Assembly (NCBI RefSeq): GCF_024756275.1
Contig: NZ_JANUGQ010000029.1
Coordinates: 24,820-88,819, forward strand
DNA length: 64,000 nt
Origin: Streptomyces pyxinae
GTDB lineage: Bacteria; Actinomycetota; Actinomycetes; Streptomycetales; Streptomycetaceae
Direction of reading: 5' to 3'
The position numbers and the translations under genes are program-made. Positions 44,890 through 53,809 of the stretch are shown piece by piece. The notes below the pieces were generated by a model. The model worked only from the letters and a program-made list of their open reading frames with translations, had not been told where the DNA came from and ran no database searches. Position 1 is the first letter of the stretch. Every line of letters begins with the position of its first letter.

Positions 44890-46740
44890 TCACGCGGCGT
44901 GGACCTCGCGCTCGGCGGAGGAGGCCGTGAGATGGGCGCAGGGACGGGCGGTGCGCTCGGCGTTCCGGCGGGCGAAGGGCCGGGGCAGGGCCAGGTTCAC
45001 GAAGCCCTCCGCCTGCATGGCGGCGAGGCCGATGCGGGGCAGGTCCCGGCTGGCGCGGTAGACCACGAACCGGGGCTCCCAGCGCGGCTGGAACTTGGCG
45101 TTGAACTTGTACAGCGACTCGATCTGGAACCAGCGGGAGAGGAAGACCAGCAGCCCGCGCCAGACCCGCAGCACCGGTCCGGCGCCCAGCTTCTCGCCGC
45201 GTGCCAGGGCCGAGCGGAACATCGCGAAGTTCAGCGAGACCCGCTCCACGCCCAGCTTCGGGGCGGCCTGCAGGGCGGCGACGATCAGCAGCTCGTTCAT
45301 GCCGGGGTCGGCCGAGCGGTCGCGGCGCATCAGCTCCAGCGACATGCCATCGGCGCCCCACGGGACGAAGTGGATGATCGCCTTCAGGTCGCCGTACGGG
45401 CCCTCGTGGCCTTCCTGACTCTCGGGGTCCGCCCGGTGCGCGGTGGCGATCACGGCGTCCCCGTCGGCCGGGTCACCGATGCGGCCCAGCGCCATGGAGA
45501 AGCCCCGCTCGGTGTCCGTGCCGCGCCAGTCGGCGGCGGCCCGCCGTATCCGCTCCAGCTCGCCGTCGGAGAGGTCGCGGGCGCGCCGGACGCGGGTCTC
45601 GTATCCGTTGCGCTCGATCCGCTTCACCATCTGGCGCACATTGCGCATCGCGCGCCCCGAGAGGGAGAAATCCGCGACGTCCACCACCGCCTCGTCGCCC
45701 AGCTCCAGCGCGTCCAGACCGGTCTCCCGGGTCCACACCTCGCCGCCGGTCTCGGAGCAGCCCATCACGGCGGGGGTCCAGGAGTGGGCCTTGGCCTCGT
45801 CCATGAACCGCTCGATGGCGCCGGGCCACGCCTCCACGTCACCGATCGGGTCGCCGCTGGCCAGCATCACTCCGGAGACGACCCGGTAGGTGACCGCCGC
45901 CTTGCCGCTGGGCGAGAAGACGACGCCCTTGTCGCGGCGGAGCGCGAAGTGGCCGAGCGAGTCACGGCCGCCGTGCCGGGCGAGCAGCTCGCGCAGCCGG
46001 GCCTCGTCGCTCTCGGTCAGCCGGGCCACCGGGTGCTCGGGGCGGAAGGCCAGGTAGATGGTGGTGACGGCGGTCAGCAGGCCCAGGGCGCCCAGCGAGT
46101 AGCCGACGGTCCAGGAGACGCCGCCGCCGTAGCCGACCGGGCCCTCGACGCCGAACAGCCCGAGGAGCACGTGCTCCAGCCGGTCGCTGACGCTCGGGTC
46201 GCCGTGCACCTTGTTGGGGTGGGCGCTGACGATCACCAGGCCGAGCGCGATGGAGCCGGCGCCCATCAGGACGAAGTTGGCCAGCGCCTTCCAGCGGCTG
46301 CGCGGGTCGGGCAGCGCGGCGAACTCGCCCCGGTGGCGGACCAGCAGGGCCAGCAGCACCAGCGAGAAGAGCGCCCCGAGCAGCGAGTGGCGGTAGAGGA
46401 ACTGGGCCACCGCGCCGACCGGCAGCAGCACCACGGCCGCCCGCCAGGCCCGGCGCTTGTGGCGCTTCAGCCCGTGGGCGAGGAGGAGGAGCAGCACACC
46501 GGCGCTGACCGAGAGCGCCGCCGAGAGCGGGCCCAGGGTGCCGGGCAGCACCTCGGCGAGGGCGTGCATCCGGCTGGCCCGGAAGCGGGGGAAGACACCG
46601 GCGGCGATGTCGATCAGACCGATGAGCGTGCACGCCGTGCCGACCAGGGCCGGTACCTTCTCGGCGGGCGGACCGCTCAGGACGCGGCGCAGCCGCCCCG
46701 GAACCGATCCGGACTTGTCCCCATCTACTGTGACAGACAT
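44890..46740 (-). CDS. MprF-like phosphatidylglycerol lysyltransferase domain protein
   Basis: This 616-residue protein has six or seven N-terminal membrane helices (e.g. GPLSAALSVSAGVLLLLLAH, ALFSLVLLALLV, LANFVLMGAGSIALGLVIVS) and a cytosolic DUF2156/GNAT-fold domain (about 270-560: VVFSPSGKAAVTYRVVSGVM, ASGDPIGDVEAWPGAIERFM, LKAIIHFVPWGADGMSLELM). The family transfers lysine from tRNA to membrane lipid, lowering surface charge and giving resistance to cationic peptides. It lacks the lysyl-tRNA synthetase part found in mycobacterial LysX. ATG 46740 has ttggaaagcg just before it. Divergent from the esterase-like gene. Confidence 0.88.
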   Translation of the reverse strand: MSVTVDGDKSGSVPGRLRRVLSGPPAEKVPALVGTACTLIGLIDIAAGVFPRFRASRMHALAEVLPGTLGPLSAALSVSAGVLLLLLAHGLKRHKRRAWRAAVVLLPVGAVAQFLYRHSLLGALFSLVLLALLVRHRGEFAALPDPRSRWKALANFVLMGAGSIALGLVIVSAHPNKVHGDPSVSDRLEHVLLGLFGVEGPVGYGGGVSWTVGYSLGALGLLTAVTTIYLAFRPEHPVARLTESDEARLRELLARHGGRDSLGHFALRRDKGVVFSPSGKAAVTYRVVSGVMLASGDPIGDVEAWPGAIERFMDEAKAHSWTPAVMGCSETGGEVWTRETGLDALELGDEAVVDVADFSLSGRAMRNVRQMVKRIERNGYETRVRRARDLSDGELERIRRAAADWRGTDTERGFSMALGRIGDPADGDAVIATAHRADPESQEGHEGPYGDLKAIIHFVPWGADGMSLELMRRDRSADPGMNELLIVAALQAAPKLGVERVSLNFAMFRSALARGEKLGAGPVLRVWRGLLVFLSRWFQIESLYKFNAKFQPRWEPRFVVYRASRDLPRIGLAAMQAEGFVNLALPRPFARRNAERTARPCAHLTASSAEREVHAA

Positions 46741-47144
46741 CGCTTTCCAAGACTCCGCGAATGGTGAGATGCGTGCTCGCCGGCCGGAGTCCGGCCCGCT
46801 GGAAGCACATGCGCTCCATAAGACGGCGGGCCCGGAGGGCGGGTTCACTCCCGTGCGGGAAATTCTCCCCGAACGGTTCGGTACGACGAGATGGCGATCC
46901 GCCGGTGGGACGAGAGGCCGGCGGGGTCATCCACCGGCAGGACGAGATCCCGGCGGGACCGTCCGCCGGACAGGACCGTCCGCCGGGCGGGACCGTCCGC
47001 CGGTCGGGACCGTCCGCCGGTCGGGACCGTCCGCCGGTCGGGACGGCCCGGGCGGGACGGGGCACCGGTGCGACGGGTGGCCGCTGGTGCGCGGCTCGGC
47101 GCACCGGCACATCGATGACATGAAGGGTTCGGACGGGGCGGCTC
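46741..47144. promoter_or_regulatory. Divergent promoter region with 17-bp repeat array
   Basis: This 404-base region between the lysyltransferase and hydrolase genes has no gene. Five consecutive copies of a 17-base unit close to gggaccgtccgccggtc occupy 46955-47039; each contains ggac-c-gtcc, a short inverted repeat. A weaker repetition continues to about 47070. Confidence 0.7.
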
Positions 47145-48260
47145 ATGGGTCTCACCAGTAACAAAGTCCTGGCGCTGGCCGCCCTGCTCGCGGTGGCGTT
47201 CTTCGCCGTCACCGTCTGGCTGTGGCCCAGACTGGCGCGGCGCACGGCCGGGGCGGTGCTCGGCCGGATCGGGCTGCTGCTCGGGGTCCAGCTGGCGCTC
47301 TTCGCCGCCGTGGGGCTGGCCGCCAACAACTACTTCCTCTTCTACGGCTCCTGGGCCGACCTCCTCGGCCGGGAGCAGACCCCCGGCGTGGTGGTGGACC
47401 ACTCCGCCGGGGCGCCCGGCGCGGTACGCGTCCTCGCCACCCGGCGCACCGACGTGCCGGGCGGCGGCCGGCCGGAGGAGGCGGGACGGATCCAGCAGGT
47501 GGTGGTCTCCGGGAAGAAGTCCGGCATCTCCAGCCCGGCGTACGTCTATCTGCCGCCCGAGTACTTCCGGCCCGGGTACGCCCGGAAGACGTTCCCGGCC
47601 GCCGTGGTGCTCACCGGCTACCCGGGCACGGCGGAGAACCTGCTCAAGGGGCTGAAGTACCCGCGTACCGCCCATGAGCAGGTGGCGCGCGGGGCGATGC
47701 GGCCGATGATCCTGGTGATGCTGCGGCCCACGGTCGCCCCGCCCCGGGACACCGAGTGCGTGGACGTGCCGGACGGCCCGCGCACCGAGACGTTCTTCGC
47801 GGAGGACCTGCCGGGCGCGGTCTCCTCGGCGTACCGGGTCGGCACCAGGGCCCGGAACTGGGGCTTCATCGGCAACTCGACGGGCGGCTACTGCGCACTG
47901 AAGATCGCTCTCCACCACCCGGAGCGGTACGCCGCCGGGGCGGGGCTCTCGGCGTACTACAGGGCGGCCGAGGACGTGACCACCGGCGACCTCTTCGGCG
48001 GCGACCGCCGCGCGCGCGACCGCGCCAACCTGCTGTGGAGCCTGGAGCACCTGCCGCAGGGACGCTCGTCGTTCCTGGTCACCACCTCGGAGAAGGGCGA
48101 GGGGAACCTCCGGGGCACCCGGGAGTTCATCCGCAAGGTGAGGGCGCCCGCGCGCGTCTCCTCGATCACCCTGGAGAGCGGCGGGCACAACTTCACCACC
48201 TGGAACCGGGAGATCCCGCCCGCCCTGGTGTGGCTGAGCGGCCGGCTGTCCGCCGCCTGA
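47145..48260 (+). CDS. Secreted/membrane-anchored alpha/beta hydrolase (esterase family)
   Basis: This 371-residue protein has two N-terminal hydrophobic helices (residues 6-25 and 38-60) and an alpha/beta hydrolase domain with the nucleophile elbow GFIGNSTGGYCALKIALHHP (Ser in GNSTGG, about 246), like the esterase D/mycolyltransferase superfamily. Early in the domain, AYVYLPPEYFRPGYARKTFP and VVLTGYPGTAENLLKGL match. The catalytic His is probably in ESGGHNFTTWNREIPPAL near the end. The active site faces outside. Divergent from the lysyltransferase gene, so a joint cell-envelope role is possible. Confidence 0.85.
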   Translation: MGLTSNKVLALAALLAVAFFAVTVWLWPRLARRTAGAVLGRIGLLLGVQLALFAAVGLAANNYFLFYGSWADLLGREQTPGVVVDHSAGAPGAVRVLATRRTDVPGGGRPEEAGRIQQVVVSGKKSGISSPAYVYLPPEYFRPGYARKTFPAAVVLTGYPGTAENLLKGLKYPRTAHEQVARGAMRPMILVMLRPTVAPPRDTECVDVPDGPRTETFFAEDLPGAVSSAYRVGTRARNWGFIGNSTGGYCALKIALHHPERYAAGAGLSAYYRAAEDVTTGDLFGGDRRARDRANLLWSLEHLPQGRSSFLVTTSEKGEGNLRGTREFIRKVRAPARVSSITLESGGHNFTTWNREIPPALVWLSGRLSAA

Positions 48261-48413
48261 GCCAGCACCCGACCCCGGGCCCTCCACCGGGGAGCCGGGC
48301 GCCCGTGGTGGTGGTCGGCCCGGCAGGCGGCCGGGTGCCCATGCGGCCGGTCCGCGCCCGGCGGGCGGCCGGGTGCCCGCAGCGCTCGGCGGGCGGCCGG
48401 GGCCTCCCGGGGC

Positions 48414-49565
48414 TCAGCTGACGGTCTGGATGTCCACCTCGGTACGGGGCAGGGCCCGGGCGTCGGCGTCCACCGAGCGGCGCAGCGCCTCGTGGAGCCG
48501 GGCCGGGGTCAGGACGCCGAGGAAACGGCCCTTCTCCTCCCGGTCGATGACCGCGATCCAGCCCGCGTCGTGCTGGAGCATGGTGGCGAACGCCTGCTTC
48601 AGCGAGGCGCCGACCGGCAGCCATGCCTCCATCCGGCGGGCGTGGTCGGCCACCGTGCCGCCCGACCCGGCGGCCTGCTCGGCGGAGAGCCAGCCGTGCA
48701 GATTGTCGTCCCGGTCCAGGACCACGGCCCAGCGAGCGTCCCCGAGGCCGCCCGCGAGCGGCAGCGGGTCGTCCAGGTGCACCACCGGCGGCTGCTCCAG
48801 GTCGCCCGGCTCGATCGGGGTCACCGAGAGCCGCTTGAGGCCCCGGTCCGAGCCGACGAACTCCGCGACGTACGGGGTGGCCGGGGCGCCCAGCACGGCG
48901 GCGGGCGCGTCCAGCTGCTCGATGCGGCCCTCCCCGTACACCGCGATGCGGTCACCGAGCCGGACCGCCTCCTCGATGTCATGGGTGACGAAGAGCACCG
49001 TCTTGCGGACCTGCGACTGGAGCTTGAGGAACTCGCTCTGCAGCCGCTCCCTGACCACCGGGTCCACGGCGCCGAACGGCTCGTCCATCAGCAGCACCGG
49101 CGGATCGGCGGCGAGCGCCCGGGCCACCCCGACCCGCTGCCGCTGGCCGCCGGAGAGCTGGTCCGGGTAGCGGTCGCCGTAGGTCCTGGGGTCGAGCCCC
49201 ACCAGGTCGAGGAGTTCGGCGGCGCGGGCGTGCGCGGCGGCCTTCTTCGTCCCCAGCAGATGCGGGACGGTCGCGGTGTTCTCCAGGACCGTCTTGTGCG
49301 GGAAGAGTCCGACCTGCTGGATGACATAGCCGATCCGGCGGCGCAGCTGGACCGGATCGGTCGCGGCTATGTCCTTGCCCGCCACCAGGATCCGGCCCTC
49401 GGTCGGCTCTATCAGCCGGTTGACCATCTTCATGGTGGTGGTCTTGCCGCAGCCGGACGGGCCGACGAGCGTGACGAGTTCGCCCTCGGCCACCTCGAAC
49501 GACAGATCGTCCACGGCGGTGGTGCCGTCCGCGTACCGCTTCGTGACGTGCTCGAATCGGATCAT
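48414..49565 (-). CDS. Betaine/choline-type ABC transporter ATPase with CBS domains
   Basis: This 383-residue ATPase of the OpuA/OpuC (glycine betaine) family has Walker A GPSGCGKTTTMKMVNRL, the Q-loop GYVIQQVGLFPHKTVLEN, signature DQLSGGQRQRVGVARAL and Walker B VLLMDEPFGAVDPVVRE. The C-terminal region (about 265-375: WAVVLDRDDNLHGWLSAEQA, then GWIAVIDREEKGRFLGVLTP) is a CBS pair that senses ionic strength in this family. ATG 49565 (MIRFEHVTKRYADGTTAVDD). It is divergent from the two permeases and binding protein it must serve. Confidence 0.92.
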   Translation of the reverse strand: MIRFEHVTKRYADGTTAVDDLSFEVAEGELVTLVGPSGCGKTTTMKMVNRLIEPTEGRILVAGKDIAATDPVQLRRRIGYVIQQVGLFPHKTVLENTATVPHLLGTKKAAAHARAAELLDLVGLDPRTYGDRYPDQLSGGQRQRVGVARALAADPPVLLMDEPFGAVDPVVRERLQSEFLKLQSQVRKTVLFVTHDIEEAVRLGDRIAVYGEGRIEQLDAPAAVLGAPATPYVAEFVGSDRGLKRLSVTPIEPGDLEQPPVVHLDDPLPLAGGLGDARWAVVLDRDDNLHGWLSAEQAAGSGGTVADHARRMEAWLPVGASLKQAFATMLQHDAGWIAVIDREEKGRFLGVLTPARLHEALRRSVDADARALPRTEVDIQTVS

Positions 49566-49716
49566 GATTCCCCCAGTCTGACCGGTGGCGTGTGAAGGGT
49601 GTGTTGCCGGGGTATGGCGTCTTCCCGCGACTGCTGGTGGCGGATGGTCGGCCGGATGAGCGGCATATAGGGTCGTCGGCGGATCGCACCATATCGGGAG
49701 GGCAACGGGGGGCAGG

Positions 49717-50436
49717 GTGAGCACACCGAACTGTCTGGCCGCCAACGACTGGATCTGCGCGGAGTACGTCCGGTCGCGGGCCCAGGAGTTGACGGACGCG
49801 ACGGTCCAGCATGTCTGGATCACCGTCGTGTCGGTCCTGATCGGGCTGGCCATCGCCTTCCCGCTGGCGCTGCTGGTGCGGGCCAGGCCCCGGCTGTCCG
49901 GGCCGGTGCTGGGCGTGACCACCGTCTTCTACACGATTCCCTCGCTCGCCATGTTCTCGCTGCTGCTGCCGCTCCTCGGGCTGTCGGCTGCGCTGGTGGT
50001 CACCGGCCTGGTGCTGTACTCGCTCACCATCCTGGTGCGCAATGTGCTGGCCGGTCTCGCGGCGGTGCCCGAGGAGGCGCGGGAGGCGGCGCGCGGCATG
50101 GGATACGGGCCGGGGCGGCTGCTCTGGGAGGTGGAACTGCCGCTGGCGCTGCCCGCGATGATGGCCGGGGTGCGGATGGCGACGGTCTCCACGATCGCCC
50201 TGACGACGGTGGGTGCCCTGGTCGACTACGGCGGCCTCGGCACCCTGATCACGACCGGGCTGAAGAGTTTCTTCAAGGCCCAGGTGCTGACCGCCTCGGT
50301 GCTCTGTGTGCTGCTGGCGGTCGCCGCCGATCTGCTGCTCCTCGGCCTCCAGCGGCTGCTGACGCCCTGGACGCGGCGGCGGGGGAGCGGGGGCGCCGGG
50401 CGCGGCGGGCGGATACGGGTGGCGGAGGCGGGCTGA
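49717..50436 (+). CDS. ABC permease, OpuCB-type
   Basis: This 239-residue permease has about six helices and the BPD loop EEAREAARGMGYGPGRLLWE, followed by VELPLALPAMMAGVRMATVS. Start GTG 49717 (STPNCLAANDWICAEYVRSR) after ggggcaggg; a cluster of two Cys near the N-terminus is common in this subfamily. It forms the membrane channel together with the next permease, with one ATPase encoded on the other strand. Gap to the next gene 3 bases. Confidence 0.9.
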   Translation: MSTPNCLAANDWICAEYVRSRAQELTDATVQHVWITVVSVLIGLAIAFPLALLVRARPRLSGPVLGVTTVFYTIPSLAMFSLLLPLLGLSAALVVTGLVLYSLTILVRNVLAGLAAVPEEAREAARGMGYGPGRLLWEVELPLALPAMMAGVRMATVSTIALTTVGALVDYGGLGTLITTGLKSFFKAQVLTASVLCVLLAVAADLLLLGLQRLLTPWTRRRGSGGAGRGGRIRVAEAG

Positions 50437-50439
50437 GCC

Positions 50440-51117
50440 ATGGACGCGTTGACCGGAGCCTGGACCTGGCTGACCACCGGGGCCAACTGGCGGGGAGAGA
50501 GCGGAGCCGGCCACCGGCTGGCCGAGCACCTCTACTTCAGCGGGGTCTGCCTGGCGGTCTCCTGCCTGCTCGCGCTGCCGCTGGCCCTCTGGCTGGGGCA
50601 CATCGGCAAGGGCGGCGCCCTCGCGGTGAACCTCTCCAACGTGGGCCGCGCGGTGCCCACCCTGGCGGTGCTGGTGCTGCTGACCCTCACCCCGCTGGGC
50701 CGCCACGGCGACCTGCCGACCATTCTGGCGCTGGTGCTCTTCGCCGTACCGCCGCTGCTCACCAACGCGTACCTCGGGATGCGCGAGGTGGACCGGGCGG
50801 TCGTGGAGGCGGCGCGGGGGATGGGCATGTCGCCCTGGCAGGTCTTCCGCAAGGTCGAACTGCCGCTGGCGTACCCGCTGGTGATGACGGGGCTGCGGGT
50901 GGCGACGGTCCAGGTGATCGCCACCGCCACGCTCGCCGCGATGGCCGGGCAGGGCGGTCTGGGCCGGATCATCACGGCGGGTTTCAACACCTATGACACG
51001 GCGCAGGTGGTGGCGGGGGCGCTGATCGTCGGCGCGCTGGCCCTGCTGGTCGAGGGTCTGCTGGTGGTGGCGGGCCGGGTCTTCGACCCGATGCGCCGCC
51101 GCCGGAGCACCGCCTGA
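50440..51117 (+). CDS. ABC permease, OpuCD-type
   Basis: This 225-residue permease has about six helices (HLYFSGVCLAVSCLLALPLA, ALAVNLSNVGRAVPTLAVLV...) and the BPD motif EAARGMGMSPWQVFRKVELP, then LAYPLVMTGLRVATVQVIAT. It is the partner of the preceding permease in the betaine/choline-type importer. The start ATG 50440 directly follows the previous stop. Confidence 0.9.
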   Translation: MDALTGAWTWLTTGANWRGESGAGHRLAEHLYFSGVCLAVSCLLALPLALWLGHIGKGGALAVNLSNVGRAVPTLAVLVLLTLTPLGRHGDLPTILALVLFAVPPLLTNAYLGMREVDRAVVEAARGMGMSPWQVFRKVELPLAYPLVMTGLRVATVQVIATATLAAMAGQGGLGRIITAGFNTYDTAQVVAGALIVGALALLVEGLLVVAGRVFDPMRRRRSTA

Positions 51118-51357
51118 CCGGGCGGGCCCTCAGCGGTACGGGCCGGGGCGGCGCGGGCGGAGGCGGCATGGGGCCGGTGGACACGGGCCGCCGGCGCCGA
51201 TGGGGCCGACCAGGCTGACGAGACCGGTGAGACCGGTGAGACCGAAGAAGCCGAAGAAGTCGAAGCGGCCGGTGAGGCCGATGAGTACGAATCGATGAGC
51301 AGCGGACTCCGGGGAGCGGGCGCTCTCCCGGGTCCCCGTCCGGACGGAGAGAACGGC

Positions 51358-52383
51358 ATGAGTGGGACGAACGGGATGCGTGGGGCGAGCGGGACGGGCA
51401 GGACGAGCCGGGTGCGCGGCGCGGGCGCGGTGCTGGGCGTGCTGGCGCTGGCCGGCGGGCTCGCCGGGTGCGGCGGCGGGGACAGCTTGGAGAGCAAGGG
51501 CGGTTCCGGGGGTACGGGCGGCTCCGGCTCCGGCGGAAAAGGCACCCTGGTCATCGGCTCGGGAGGCTTCACCGAGGCCAATGTGCTGGCGGAGCTGTAC
51601 GCCCAGGTGCTGGGCGACGCCGGTTACCGGACGTCGATCAAGACGGTGGAGAACCGGGAACTCTACGAACCCTCCCTGGAGAAGGGCGAGATCGACGTCG
51701 TCCCCGAATACGCGGCGACCCTCGCGGAATTCCTCAACGCCAAGGTGAACGGCGCGCAGGCGGCCACGGCGAAGCCGGTCGCGTCCAGCGAGGTGAAGGC
51801 CACCGTGACGGCGCTGGAGAAGCTCGCCGGGCCGCGCGGGCTGAAGGTGCTTCCGGCGGGACCGGCCGTCGACCAGAACGCCTTCGCGGTGACCAGGGAA
51901 TTCGCGGAGAAGAACAAGCTCAAGACCCTTTCCGACCTGGGCGCGGCAAAGCTGAAGGTGAAGATCGCGGCAGGCGACGAGTGCGCGGTACGGCCGTTCT
52001 GCGCGCCCGGTCTGAAGAAGACCTACGGCATCGACGTGGCGGGCATCGACCCCAAGGGCGTCGGCACCACACAGGCCAAGCAGGCGGTCAAGGACGGCAC
52101 CGACCAGCTGGTGCTGACCACGACGACCGACGCCACCCTGGACAACTTCGGCCTGGTGCTGCTGGAGGACGACAAGAAGCTCCAGAACGCCGACAACGTG
52201 CTGCCGGTGGTCAACGCCAAGGAGGCCGGTTCGGCGGAGATCGCCACCGTCCTGAACAAGATCACAAAGGCGCTGACCACGCAGGATCTGGTCGATCTGA
52301 ACCGAAAGGTGGACGCCGAGCGCGCCAAGCCGGCGGACGTGGCAAAGGAGTACCTGGAGTCCAAGGGGCTGATCAAGAAGTAG
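51358..52383 (+). CDS. Betaine/choline-type substrate-binding lipoprotein
   Basis: This 341-residue OpuCC-like lipoprotein captures the substrate outside the membrane. It has a signal peptide with lipobox LAGC (LGVLALAGGLAGCGG), a Gly/Ser-rich linker, then LVIGSGGFTEANVLAELYAQ, VENRELYEPSLEKGEIDVVP and EYAATLAEFLNAKVNG, all characteristic. I chose ATG 51358 because ggagagaacggc precedes it; the upstream frame starting at 51295 lies in repeat DNA. It belongs with the two permeases upstream and the divergent ATPase gene. Confidence 0.9.
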   Translation: MSGTNGMRGASGTGRTSRVRGAGAVLGVLALAGGLAGCGGGDSLESKGGSGGTGGSGSGGKGTLVIGSGGFTEANVLAELYAQVLGDAGYRTSIKTVENRELYEPSLEKGEIDVVPEYAATLAEFLNAKVNGAQAATAKPVASSEVKATVTALEKLAGPRGLKVLPAGPAVDQNAFAVTREFAEKNKLKTLSDLGAAKLKVKIAAGDECAVRPFCAPGLKKTYGIDVAGIDPKGVGTTQAKQAVKDGTDQLVLTTTTDATLDNFGLVLLEDDKKLQNADNVLPVVNAKEAGSAEIATVLNKITKALTTQDLVDLNRKVDAERAKPADVAKEYLESKGLIKK

Positions 52384-52628
52384 CCGGCGGCCCCGTGTCC
52401 GGCCGCCGGCGCGGGACGGGCGCGCCGGGGGCGGGGCCGGGGCGAACCGGGAGGCACCTCCGCGCCGGGCGCGGAATGTGTGGATAACCGCCGGGCCATC
52501 ACCCGGGTATCACCCGAGAAGACGGGGGAAACGGTATGAGGGTTGACAGCGGATCACACGAGATCCGACGGCGAAACATTGCCGGGCCGACACCCCATGG
52601 AACGCCTACGCACGGTAAATTTCAGGCC

Positions 52629-53714
52629 ATGCCACGTGGACGCCACCGCCATTCCCCGCCCCTGCACCGGCTTCTGCCGCCCTCCGCGGTGGCCGGCGCG
52701 TCCGTTCTCTGCGCCGGCGGCGCCTGGTTCCTCGCGGATCCGCTGCCGCTGCGGGTGCTGGCCGCCGCCGCTGCCGCCGCGGCGGTCACCGGCGCCGTGC
52801 TGATGCGGAACTGGGACCGCGCCGCGGGCCGCCGGGTCGCGGAGCTCACCCGGGCCCGCGCGGGCGACCAGTGGAAGACCGAGGAGCGGCTGGCCGAGCT
52901 GGAGTCGGACCTGGAGGAGTCGCGCGCGGTACGGGCCCGGCTCGACGCCAAGCTCCGCGCCAAGCGGATGGAGCTGGCCGGGCTGCGCGGCGAACACGCG
53001 GCGCTGCTGCGGCGGTACGCCAACGCCGAGACCGAGCGGGCCAGCGCCCTGGAGGGCCGCCGCAAGCTCGCCCTGGGGTCCGCCGGCCCGGCCGCCGGGC
53101 ACTCCGGCGCGCTCTCCCCGGCGGCCTTCCTCGGCGCCGCCCGGGCGCTGGAGAACCTGCCGCGCGGCACCGCCCGGCAGGCCGGGGACGGCCGGGCGCC
53201 GGCCACCGGGGGTGCCCCGGAGCCGGCCGCGCCGCCCGCCTCGCGCCGGGTGCCTGCGGCGGCCACCGCCGTGGAGCCGGCCGCGCACCGGCGCCCGGTG
53301 CCCCGCCCGACGGGCGGTTTCGACTTCTTCGGCACCCAGGGCACTCAGAGCATCCAGGGCGCCCAGGGCGCCCAGACCACTCAGGGCCGGGCCGCCGGCG
53401 CCGGGGGGACGGCGGCCACCGAGCCGGGCGCCGCCATCGAGGCCGTACAGGACCAGGATCTGGCCGATGTGGTGGGCGAGGAGGCGCTCGCCGCGCACCA
53501 GCGGCGGGCGGCCCGGGGTGAGCACCCGGCGGAGGCGGCCGCGCCCGCGTCCGGGGAGGCCGGGCCGGCGGGTGCCGGTTTCGCCGCCGGGGCGGAGCGT
53601 CCGGGCGGCGGCCGGCCGGCCGGGGCGCCGGAGGCCGGGGCGGTCATCGACCTGACCGAGCACGACGAGACCGAGCAGCTCGACATGGTGAGGCTGCACG
53701 GCGCGGTGGGCTGA
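52629..53714 (+). CDS. Streptomyces membrane protein with coiled coil
   Basis: This 361-residue protein has two N-terminal membrane helices (AVAGASVLCAGGAWFLADPL, RVLAAAAAAAAVTGAVLM) and a coiled coil (about 70-145: WKTEERLAELESDLEESRAV, RARLDAKLRAKRMELAGLRG). The rest is Ala/Gly/Pro-rich with imperfect TQGAQGAQ repeats and the motif LADVVGEEALAAHQRRAARG near residue 290. I do not recognise a function. ATG 52629 (MPRGRHRHSPP) gives the shorter, better N-terminus; longer frame starts at 52536. Terminated by a 17-bp hairpin shared with nuoD. Confidence 0.7.
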   Translation: MPRGRHRHSPPLHRLLPPSAVAGASVLCAGGAWFLADPLPLRVLAAAAAAAAVTGAVLMRNWDRAAGRRVAELTRARAGDQWKTEERLAELESDLEESRAVRARLDAKLRAKRMELAGLRGEHAALLRRYANAETERASALEGRRKLALGSAGPAAGHSGALSPAAFLGAARALENLPRGTARQAGDGRAPATGGAPEPAAPPASRRVPAAATAVEPAAHRRPVPRPTGGFDFFGTQGTQSIQGAQGAQTTQGRAAGAGGTAATEPGAAIEAVQDQDLADVVGEEALAAHQRRAARGEHPAEAAAPASGEAGPAGAGFAAGAERPGGGRPAGAPEAGAVIDLTEHDETEQLDMVRLHGAVG

Positions 53715-53741
53715 CGCCGCCGGGATCGTGCGGGACGAGCG

Positions 53742-53781
53742 CGGGGGCCCCGCGTCCGGGAGAACGGACGCGGGGCCCCCG
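53742..53781. terminator. Bidirectional terminator, 17-bp stem
   Basis: cgggggccccgcgtccg (53742-53758) pairs perfectly with 53765-53781 across the loop ggagaa. It lies between the convergent coiled-coil gene and nuoD and would stop both. Confidence 0.85.
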
Positions 53782-53809
53782 GCCGTACCACCTGGCCTAG
53801 TGCTCGGGC

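Noticed and set aside
43765..46767. A 1000-codon plus-strand frame across folP and the lysyltransferase gene
   Set aside because: It runs antisense to well-supported genes, is low in hydrophobic pattern and has no motifs; composition artefact.
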